A DNA stretch of 20,787 bases, taken from assembly GCA_019423005.1 (NCBI GenBank), contig JAHZCF010000062.1, forward strand, positions 1 through 20,787, in the 5' to 3' direction. Every line of letters begins with the position of its first letter. Position 1 is the first letter of the stretch. Shown here in pieces: positions 14,887 through 20,787 of this stretch. The DNA is from Haemophilus sp. Its GTDB lineage: Bacteria; Pseudomonadota; Gammaproteobacteria; Enterobacterales; Pasteurellaceae. A program made the position numbers and the translations under genes. Under the pieces are notes generated by a model, which was not told where the DNA came from, searched no databases, and saw nothing but the letters and a program-made list of their open reading frames with translations.

Positions 14887-15599
14887 TCTTCTTGATTTAA
14901 TAAAGGCACTACAAGCGAAGTTTCATATTGAATATGCTTATATGCGGCAAGATGCCCTGTGAGTTTAATTTCAATCCCTTTCCCTGCCTTTAACCAATCA
15001 AAACGTAATTGAGAAATCTCAAACTCTTTTTCATCCAATAAATCTGTCCATCCACCACCCGCGTTACAAGTAGATTGCGTTAAAGCACGCTGACACTCTG
15101 CTGAGCGACAATCTGCATTTACCGCATTTTTATAGGTTTGTTTGGTTTCGATCATATTCCCGTTAAGTTTGTAACCAAATAGCTCCTTTTCGATATTTTT
15201 TGCCACATTTTTAACGCCATTTACGCAGGTATTTTTTGTGTATTTTTCACCAATACAGCCATTGCTATTTAAATCATAAAAAAATAAGACACAGCTATTT
15301 GATGGTGCATTGTCTGCTTGAGCAATGGTTATTGCTGTGCCCTTTTCGTCTAATTCAAATAAAGCGAGATTATCTTCTATGAGTTTTTGGTTTGCGGCTC
15401 GAAAGCCTACGCGGCGCAGATCTTTCCCGATGAGTTGAATTGTGCGTTGTAATTCCGCTTGTAATTTGAGTTGTAACATTAAACGCTGATTTTGCTGCTG
15501 GGTTTGGGCATAAAATTGTGCAACCAATAACAATAATAAAGCCGATAAGCCAAGTGAAATCAACAAACTCACCAATGTTTCGCCTTTTAATGATTTCAT
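14883..15599 (-). CDS. comO: Competence pilin-like protein ComO
   Basis: This 238-residue pilin-like protein is the second gene of the competence pilin set. The leader MKSLKG is followed by a hydrophobic helix (TLVSLLISLGLSALLLLLVAQFY), resembling PilW-type minor pilins, with Ser rather than Glu at mature position 5. The soluble part contains six cysteines (for example in NSNGCIGEKYTKNTC and DCRSAEC), likely disulfide-bonded outside the inner membrane. I chose ATG at 15599 because it overlaps the comN stop as ATGA, the same 4-base coupling seen at comO/comP. An in-frame GTG at 15608 would add three residues. The role is inferred from gene order and the N-terminal motif. Confidence 0.87.
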   Translation of the reverse strand: MKSLKGETLVSLLISLGLSALLLLLVAQFYAQTQQQNQRLMLQLKLQAELQRTIQLIGKDLRRVGFRAANQKLIEDNLALFELDEKGTAITIAQADNAPSNSCVLFFYDLNSNGCIGEKYTKNTCVNGVKNVAKNIEKELFGYKLNGNMIETKQTYKNAVNADCRSAECQRALTQSTCNAGGGWTDLLDEKEFEISQLRFDWLKAGKGIEIKLTGHLAAYKHIQYETSLVVPLLNQEE

Positions 15600-16114
15600 C
15601 TTGTACACGCACTCGCCGCTTGATCAGACTTTAATTTAATACTGCCCACATTGAAAAAAGAGAACAATGTACGATGTTCTTCAGCCTGTAACATAAAACA
15701 ATTTGTTTCCATGGTATTTCTGGCCCCATTAAATTTCACTGCCACTTCTGACGGATATAATTTAGGGCCTAGCAGCATCGTTTTTCCTTCAAAATAAGGA
15801 TAGTAAAAATGCGCATAAAGGTTTTTAGGACAATTCTGGGGATGAAAACAATCACAAAAAAGATCGCTTTTTACTTGAGCTGTGATACACCAACGTTGAT
15901 TTGCCCTATCTTGATTGGCCAAAATAAACCAAATCGCCGATGAGTTTTCCGCCCTCGCTTGAATATTACGTAAGAAAAAATAAAGCCGTTGTTGCTCTTT
16001 TTCGAGAAAATATTTGGGATCATTTTTCTGCCATTTAGGCAATGCAAACGCTAATGTTAAGCTTAAAATAAATAATACAATCAAGGTTTCTAATAAGGTT
16101 ATCCCTTTATACAT
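15596..16114 (-). CDS. comN: Competence pilin-like protein ComN
   Basis: This first gene of the competence pilin operon encodes a 172-residue pseudopilin. The start MYKG-ITLLETLIVLF is a textbook class III signal: Gly before the cleavage site and Glu at mature position 5, then a hydrophobic helix to about residue 25. The rest has six cysteines, including CDCFHPQNC. In H. influenzae the matching operon is required for natural transformation, probably by priming or assembling the uptake pilus. AAGAAGG precedes the ATG. An uptake signal (16133) lies in its leader, and the CRP-S site at 16181-16202 should make it depend on CRP-cAMP together with Sxy. Confidence 0.9.
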   Translation of the reverse strand: MYKGITLLETLIVLFILSLTLAFALPKWQKNDPKYFLEKEQQRLYFFLRNIQARAENSSAIWFILANQDRANQRWCITAQVKSDLFCDCFHPQNCPKNLYAHFYYPYFEGKTMLLGPKLYPSEVAVKFNGARNTMETNCFMLQAEEHRTLFSFFNVGSIKLKSDQAASACTR

Positions 16115-16180
16115 AAAATGCCTTCTTTTTTGACCGCACTTTAAAAGTCCTTTAGAAGAAAGCCAAATTTGCTACTTTAT

Positions 16181-16202
16181 TTTTGCGATACTGATCGCAA
16201 AT
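16181..16202 (-). promoter_or_regulatory. CRP-S (Sxy-dependent CRP) site for comN-recC
   Basis: The 22-base site has the palindromic core TGCGA (16184-16188), 6 bases, TCGCA (16195-16199), with TTTT on one side and AAAT on the other. The C at position 6 of each half-site (TGCGA in place of TGTGA) is the mark of Pasteurellaceae competence promoters, which need Sxy as well as CRP. It is centred 77 bases upstream of the comN ATG. Confidence 0.92.
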
Positions 16203-16268
16203 TTCCTTTAAAAAACGGGAAAAACCGTGAATTAAACATTTTCAACTGGCTATTTACTAAAACTCCCT

Positions 16269-16274
16269 TATAAT
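16269..16274 (+). promoter_or_regulatory. suhB promoter -10 element
   Basis: TATAAT is an exact -10 consensus, 41 bases before the suhB start codon. The -35 region is weak (CTGGCT at the 17-base distance). The promoter lies 67 bases from the CRP-S site and points the other way. Confidence 0.55.
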
Positions 16275-16314
16275 AGGCGACCTATTTATCTGTTCTTTAA
16301 AATCTGGTGGAAAT

Positions 16315-17115
16315 ATGAATCCAATGTTAAATATCGCGATTCGTGCGGCACGAAGAGCGGGCAACGTGATTGCTAAAAACTATGAGCGCCGTGATGACAT
16401 CCAAACAAGTAAAAAAGGTATTAATGATTATGTGACTAGCGTCGATAAAGCCGCTGAAGCAGAGATCATTGAAATCATTCAAAAATCTTATCCTGATCAC
16501 ACAATTATCAGTGAAGAACGTGGTGCATTAGAAGGCAAAGACAGTGATATTCAATGGGTAATTGATCCACTAGATGGCACAACCAACTTCGTGAAAGGTT
16601 TGCCACATTTCTCTGTTTCTATTGCTATCCGTGTAAAAAACCGTACCGAAGTGGGTGTGGTTTACGATCCTATTCGTAATGAATTATTCACGGCTGTACG
16701 TGGTGAAGGCGCAAAATTAAATGAAGTGCGTTTACGTGTAGATAGCCAAAATGAACTTAATGGGGCGATTTTAGCCACCGGTTTCCCATTCAAACAACCA
16801 AGCTTGATGCCAACTCAATTTGCGATCATGAATAACTTAATTGATGAAGCTGCAGATTTCCGTCGTACGGGTTCTGCCGCATTAGACCTTTGCTATGTTG
16901 CTTCTGGTCGCGTTGACGGTTATTTCGAAATGGGCTTAAAACCTTGGGATTGCGCAGCGGGTGATTTAATCGTGCGTGAAGCGGGCGGTTTAGTATGTGA
17001 TTTCAATGCGGGTCACGGCTATTTACGCTCAGGCAATATCGTGGCGGCTCCAGCACGTATTTTAAAAGAAATGCTAAATAAAATTCAGCCTTGCTTAACC
17101 GAACAAGTGAAGTAA
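16315..17115 (+). CDS. suhB: Inositol-1-monophosphatase SuhB
   Basis: This 266-residue Mg-dependent phosphatase of the IMPase family is also, in E. coli, an rRNA antitermination factor. Metal-binding motifs are visible: SEERG with Glu67, then WVIDPLDGTTNF with Asp84 and Asp87. The second motif, KPWDCAAGDLIVREAGG, lies near residues 215-230. The E. coli protein has the same length (267). The ATG is preceded by TCTGGTGG. It diverges from comN, and its message ends in the hairpin shared with bioB. Confidence 0.96.
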   Translation: MNPMLNIAIRAARRAGNVIAKNYERRDDIQTSKKGINDYVTSVDKAAEAEIIEIIQKSYPDHTIISEERGALEGKDSDIQWVIDPLDGTTNFVKGLPHFSVSIAIRVKNRTEVGVVYDPIRNELFTAVRGEGAKLNEVRLRVDSQNELNGAILATGFPFKQPSLMPTQFAIMNNLIDEAADFRRTGSAALDLCYVASGRVDGYFEMGLKPWDCAAGDLIVREAGGLVCDFNAGHGYLRSGNIVAAPARILKEMLNKIQPCLTEQVK

Positions 17116-17123
17116 GACTCAAT

Positions 17124-17157
17124 AAAAAGTGCGGTAGATTTCACCGCACTTTTTTTA
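17124..17157. terminator. Bidirectional uptake-signal terminator (suhB/bioB)
   Basis: A 12-bp stem pairs 17124-17135 with 17143-17154 around a 7-base loop and runs into seven or more Ts. Both arms contain exact uptake signals (17127-17135, 17143-17151). It starts 8 bases after the suhB stop and ends 3 bases from the bioB stop, so it serves both converging genes. Confidence 0.92.
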
Positions 17158-17160
17158 TGA

Positions 17161-18177
17161 CTAATTTCTTTCGAGTGGCTTTCTATTTTCTTCCGTTTCC
17201 GGCTCAAGATCCAATTTAGCCATAAGAAGTTGATCGCCATCTTCTTCTGGGTTGCCTGTCACTAATAATTTATCGCCATAGAAAATGGAATTCGCTCCCG
17301 CCATAAAGCACATCGCTTGCATTTCTTCACTCATGCCTTGACGACCAGCAGAAAGACGAACATAACTTTTTGGCATGGTAATACGCGCTACAGCAATGGT
17401 GCGAACAAACTCTGTCCAATCTAAATCAGCTGCATCAGCCATTGGCGTGCCTTCCACTTTCACTAATTGGTTAATCGGCACTGACTCCGGCTGAGGATCA
17501 AGATTTGCCAAACTTGCGATGAGGCCTGCTCGCTCTTTACGGGTTTCATTCATGCCCACAATACCGCCACAGCAAACTTTCAAACCAGCATGACGCACTT
17601 TTCCTAGTGTACTTAAACGATCATCAAAACGGCGTGTGCCAATGACATTGTGATAATTCTCTGGCGCGGTATCTAGATTGTGGTTGTAATAATCCAATCC
17701 TGCATCTTTTAACTCTTCCGCCATACCATCTTGCAACAACCCAAAGGTACCGCAAGTTTCTAAGCCAATATCTTTTACCGCACGAATAATCGCCGTCACT
17801 TTTTCCATATCTTTAGGCTTAGGACCACGCCATGCTGCGCCCATACAAAAACGTCCTGCACCACGTGCTTTCGCAATTTTGGCCTTTTCGACAATTTCAT
17901 CAATATCCAAGATCTGTTGATTTTGTACGCCTGTTTGATAACGTGCTGATTGTGGGCAATAACCACAATCCTCTGGACAGCCACCCGTTTTAATCGACAT
18001 CAACGTCGATAACTGTATCGCTCCAGGGTTGAAATGCTCTCGATGCACTTGAGCCGCACGATAGACTAATTCTAAAAAAGGTGTTTCAAACAACGCTTCT
18101 ACTTTACAAACAGACCAATATTCTACTGATGGATGGGGTGTAATAGATGAAAGCTGTACTACATTTGTTGTGGTCAT
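17161..18177 (-). CDS. bioB: Biotin synthase (radical SAM)
   Basis: This 338-residue radical SAM enzyme inserts sulfur into dethiobiotin, the last step of biotin synthesis. The 4Fe-4S/SAM motif is GGCPEDCGYCPQSARY with Cys67, Cys71 and Cys74. Other family marks are RFCMGAAWRGP, GLETCGTFGLL, YNHNLDTAPENY, RHAGLKVCCGGIVGMNE and RLSAGRQGM. It lies 73 bases downstream of thiQ on the same strand, as I recall for H. influenzae (HI1019-HI1022). No BirA operator or clear terminator is visible in that gap, so it could be read from the thiamine operon. GAGGAAAA precedes the ATG. Confidence 0.97.
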   Translation of the reverse strand: MTTTNVVQLSSITPHPSVEYWSVCKVEALFETPFLELVYRAAQVHREHFNPGAIQLSTLMSIKTGGCPEDCGYCPQSARYQTGVQNQQILDIDEIVEKAKIAKARGAGRFCMGAAWRGPKPKDMEKVTAIIRAVKDIGLETCGTFGLLQDGMAEELKDAGLDYYNHNLDTAPENYHNVIGTRRFDDRLSTLGKVRHAGLKVCCGGIVGMNETRKERAGLIASLANLDPQPESVPINQLVKVEGTPMADAADLDWTEFVRTIAVARITMPKSYVRLSAGRQGMSEEMQAMCFMAGANSIFYGDKLLVTGNPEEDGDQLLMAKLDLEPETEENRKPLERN

Positions 18178-18250
18178 TATATTTTCCTCGTTTAAGCTAT
18201 GTCGCTTTGATTAAGTTGAGCATATTACTCTGCAATATGATAAAAAGAGA

Positions 18251-18880
18251 TCAGATCACTTTTCCTTGATGAATTTCAATCACTCGATCAATATGCCGTT
18301 CAATTTCTTTGGGTTGATGTGTCACCAGTAACATGGTGAGTTTTTTCTCTTCACATAATCGATCCATTAAATCCTGCATTTCAATGCGTAATTTAGGATC
18401 AAGAGCTGAAAAAGGCTCATCCAATAATAAAATGGGTTTATCTCGTAGCAAACAGCGCGCTAGCGCTACTCGCTGTTTTTGTCCACCTGAAAGTGCGGTT
18501 GGTTTTCTCGTTAAAAAATCCTGTAAATTGACCGCACTTGCGGCTTGTTCTACAAGGGCTTTTTCTTCTGCATTTAAGGCTAAATTCGGTTTTAAACCTA
18601 AGGCAATATTCTCTTCTACAGAAAGATGAGTAAAGAGATTGTTTTCCTGAAATAGCATGGAAACAGGACGCTCAAAAGGTGCTGTTTTGGTATGATTTTC
18701 ACCATTTAGCCAAATCTCACCACTATCGGCATATTCGAAACCGGCAATTAAATTCAGCAAGGTACTTTTTCCTGCACCACTTTCACCAATGATGGAGATT
18801 TTTTCTTGGGCTTGAATCTGTAAATCAAATACCATCGGCATGGATTGATAATTGAAGACTACATTATTTAATTTAATCAT
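18251..18880 (-). CDS. thiQ: Thiamine ABC transporter ATP-binding protein
   Basis: This 209-residue cytoplasmic ATPase powers import of thiamine and its phosphates with ThiP and ThiB. It shows Walker A GESGAGKST (32-40), the Q-loop LFQENNLFTHLSV, the signature LSGGQKQR (130-137) and Walker B ILLLDE (150-155). ThiQ is among the shortest ABC ATPases, as here. I chose ATG 18880, which has AAGGA upstream and overlaps the thiP end by 8 bases. An in-frame ATG at 18901 would add MKGRRNN and has no better support. Two uptake signals in opposite orientation (18491 and 18531) lie within its coding sequence. Confidence 0.96.
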   Translation of the reverse strand: MIKLNNVVFNYQSMPMVFDLQIQAQEKISIIGESGAGKSTLLNLIAGFEYADSGEIWLNGENHTKTAPFERPVSMLFQENNLFTHLSVEENIALGLKPNLALNAEEKALVEQAASAVNLQDFLTRKPTALSGGQKQRVALARCLLRDKPILLLDEPFSALDPKLRIEMQDLMDRLCEEKKLTMLLVTHQPKEIERHIDRVIEIHQGKVI

Positions 18881-20477
18881 GTTGTTCCTTCTGCCCTTCA
18901 ATAAACATAAATAAACCTAAACATAAGCCCAATAAAATCAATGCCGTCACTGCCGCTTCTTGACTTCGATATTGCCCGATTTGTTGATAAAGCAAATGAG
19001 GCAACGAAGTAAAATCAGGACTACCAAATAAGGCTATCGCTGTAAAATCGCCGAGAGATAAAGTCGTTGCGAGCGCCAAGGCATATTTCAACGGTGCTTT
19101 TAGTAGCGGATATTCAATTAAACGAAAACGCTGCCAGCCTGTAATATTCAGCGATAAACAGAGTTTTTCATAATATTGCATCGATTGATTCATTGGTGTA
19201 TTGAGAATTTTGATGACAAATGGCAAGGCAGCCAAGGCGTTACAAACCGATACCACTACAAACAAATGCCCTGCTGAAAAATCAATATCTTGTAACCAAA
19301 GGAATAAGCCGACTGCTAAAACGATCGTCGGAATGGCTAAAATCATCATGCCCCCCGTTAAAATTAAGTGGACTAATTTGGGGCGATATAACCATTGTAG
19401 TTGCCGTGAAAGCAATAATAAGAAAAATCCAAATAATACCGATAAAATCCCGGCTGTCGGTGCCATGGTTAATGAATAAGCAAACGCTTTCCATAATTGT
19501 GGATTTTGCCAATAGCCAAATAATTGAGTTGCAGATAAACCTTGAAAAACAATATTGAATAAGGGACTTAAAATAAATAAGCACACCGAGAATAAGACAA
19601 AAACATGTCCAAATTTGACCGCACTTGAAACAGGTAAAACCCAGCGATAACGTTGCGATATCTGCGTTTCAGGTGCTTTCGCCCAATATTGTGAAAGTGA
19701 AAATAACGCAAAACAAAACGCAAATTGTACAAGCGCAAAAAGTGCGGCTTTGGGTAAATCAAATTCAAAGAAAATAGCTTGGTAAATCGCAACTTCTAGC
19801 GTGCTATTTTGTGGCCCGCCACCCAGTGCCAATACAATCGTAAAACTAGTGAAACACAACATAAAAATCAGTACAAAGGCAGACACTATTTGGCTTTTCA
19901 AATAAGGCCATTCAATTAAACGGAAAAATGTGAAACCTTTGATATTCAATTGTGCCGCGAGTTGATGCTGTTCGGTCGGTACACTTTGCAAAGCCTGCAA
20001 ACTCATTCGTGCCGCTAAAGGAATATTAAAAAATAAATGGGCAATGAGAATGCCACTTAAACCATAAATGGAGGGTTTCCACGAAATACCTAAGGTTTGT
20101 AGCAGTTGTGTTAGCCAACCTGCCGTGCCATAAATCCCAATCAAACCGAAAATAGCCAGTAATGCTGGCAAAACAAAGGTGAGGGAAAAAATGCGTAAAA
20201 TGAGCGATTTGCCTTTGAAATCTAAATAGAAAAAAGCACGCGCAAATAACATACCAATTATGCTAGAAAGCAAGGCAGATAATAATGCCTGACCGACACT
20301 AAAGGCGATAACTTGATGCAAATAATCGTCTTTTAAGAAATCAGATAAGGCATAATCACTTCCAACTGAAAAAACAGCAGAAAGTGAAAATCCATAGAGT
20401 AAAACAATGAAAAAAATGACCGCACTTCCGCCCAAATAATGGCGAGGACGAAAATGCGGATGTTGCAATAAGTTCAT
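18873..20477 (-). CDS. thiP: Thiamine ABC transporter permease
   Basis: This 534-residue inner-membrane protein is a fusion of two permease domains with about twelve membrane segments. Each half contains a recognisable EAA-type loop (AAQLNIKGFTFFRLIEWPYL, then LSLNITGWQRFRLIEYPLL), showing internal duplication. The length matches E. coli ThiP (about 536). It transports thiamine delivered by ThiB using ATP hydrolysis by ThiQ. Its ATG lies 5 bases after the thiB stop. Two uptake signals lie in it (19618 and 20419), both read as Ser-Ala-Val. Confidence 0.96.
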   Translation of the reverse strand: MNLLQHPHFRPRHYLGGSAVIFFIVLLYGFSLSAVFSVGSDYALSDFLKDDYLHQVIAFSVGQALLSALLSSIIGMLFARAFFYLDFKGKSLILRIFSLTFVLPALLAIFGLIGIYGTAGWLTQLLQTLGISWKPSIYGLSGILIAHLFFNIPLAARMSLQALQSVPTEQHQLAAQLNIKGFTFFRLIEWPYLKSQIVSAFVLIFMLCFTSFTIVLALGGGPQNSTLEVAIYQAIFFEFDLPKAALFALVQFAFCFALFSLSQYWAKAPETQISQRYRWVLPVSSAVKFGHVFVLFSVCLFILSPLFNIVFQGLSATQLFGYWQNPQLWKAFAYSLTMAPTAGILSVLFGFFLLLLSRQLQWLYRPKLVHLILTGGMMILAIPTIVLAVGLFLWLQDIDFSAGHLFVVVSVCNALAALPFVIKILNTPMNQSMQYYEKLCLSLNITGWQRFRLIEYPLLKAPLKYALALATTLSLGDFTAIALFGSPDFTSLPHLLYQQIGQYRSQEAAVTALILLGLCLGLFMFIEGQKEQHD

Positions 20478-20482
20478 TAATA

Positions 20483-20787
20483 CTATTTAGATAAGGCTTT
20501 TTGCCATTGATTGATCCAGCCTTTCAGCTGCTCACTTGTTACCGTTGTGGTATCTAAAATACGCATTGATTTTGCGCGAGAATTAAGCGCATCAATGTGG
20601 CTTTCGATATTGGCCTCTACCACGGGTAACATGACATTATTTTTAGCAATATCCGCTTGAGCTTGCGGTGAAAGTAAGAATCCTAAAAATTCATCAGCAC
20701 AGGCATTATTGCGGTTAGCGACTTTTGCCGCGACTTCAACTTGTAATACGCTACCCTCTGCAAATTCCGTTGCCACATAATTGTCTT
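20483..20787 (-). CDS. thiB: Thiamine-binding periplasmic protein, C-terminal part
   Basis: This is the last 100 or so codons of the substrate-binding protein of the thiamine transporter; the frame runs off the window at 20787 (DNYVATEFAEGSVLQVEV...). The EEFLGFLLSPQAQ-like segment (ADEFLGFLLSPQAQADI) and the ending with WINQWQKALSK fit the C-terminal lobe of ThiB/TbpA. The identification relies mostly on thiP and thiQ following within 5 bases. The start, signal peptide and any TPP riboswitch lie outside the window. Confidence 0.92.
   Translation of the reverse strand, partial: DNYVATEFAEGSVLQVEVAAKVANRNNACADEFLGFLLSPQAQADIAKNNVMLPVVEANIESHIDALNSRAKSMRILDTTTVTSEQLKGWINQWQKALSK

Larger units (their letters stand above)
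3602..20427. repeat. Haemophilus DNA uptake signal sequences (20 exact copies)
   Basis: The exact core AAGTGCGGT occurs on the plus strand at 3602, 3968, 4537, 6248, 7197, 9407, 10811, 12053, 14501, 17127 and 18491. The complement ACCGCACTT starts at 3636, 7214, 10704, 14101, 16133, 17143, 18531, 19618 and 20419. Many have the expected AT-rich flanks. Six form three terminator hairpins, one is in the comN leader, and 13 are inside genes. None lies in bases 1-3600. Near-misses (one base off) occur at about 9605 and 19740. Confidence 0.95.

Noticed and set aside
18220..18260. Possible terminator after thiQ
   Set aside because: The only pairing is a short AAAAG/CTTTT stem around a GATC-rich loop that cannot fold well; not enough to call.
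1..20787. CRISPR arrays, insertion sequences, prophage genes, tRNA or rRNA genes
   Set aside because: No regularly spaced direct repeats, transposase or integrase motifs, terminal repeats or cloverleaf sequences were found; the only abundant repeat is the uptake signal.

Overview
The window looks like chromosomal DNA of a Haemophilus-type member of the Pasteurellaceae. It is AT-rich and carries 20 exact copies of the 9-base Haemophilus DNA uptake signal (AAGTGCGGT or its complement), about one per kb. Nearly every protein resembles enterobacterial or Haemophilus housekeeping proteins. From memory, several blocks are conserved in H. influenzae Rd (suhB-comNOPQ-recC-nrdR-ribD-degS, modABC-modE, thiBPQ-bioB) but lie apart there. 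The arrangement here, and a metY gene between dnaK and dnaJ, suggest a relative such as H. parainfluenzae. That species call is inference.

Layout: 1-306 holds the 3' end of dnaK and its terminator. 346-1033 holds an unrecognised AT-rich membrane protein gene and a doubtful small basic ORF. 1045-3590 holds metY and dnaJ on the plus strand. 3665-6277 is the molybdate transporter operon modABC on the minus strand, divergent from its regulator modE (6415-7182, plus). 7235-10445 is a tightly packed minus-strand cluster read nrdR-ribD-degS-yfbR. 10523-16114 is the minus-strand competence operon comN-comO-comP-comQ-recC, with a strong CRP-S (Sxy-dependent) site at 16181-16202. suhB (16315-17115, plus) diverges from it. 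17161-20787 holds bioB and the thiamine transporter genes thiQ, thiP and the 3' part of thiB, all minus strand.

How it works together: the com operon makes four pilin-like proteins for DNA uptake plus RecC of the RecBCD nuclease/recombinase, so uptake and processing of DNA are under one competence promoter. The many uptake signals are the substrate of that machinery. Six of the 20 form three inverted pairs that act as bidirectional terminators, each between convergent genes (dnaJ/modC, modE/yfbR, suhB/bioB). The other transporters serve cofactor supply (molybdate, thiamine), next to biotin and riboflavin synthesis genes.

I found no transposase, phage gene, tRNA, rRNA or CRISPR array. Most of the window is ordinary core genome. 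The least explained part is 258-2453, where dnaK and dnaJ are separated by accessory-looking genes with no uptake signals.
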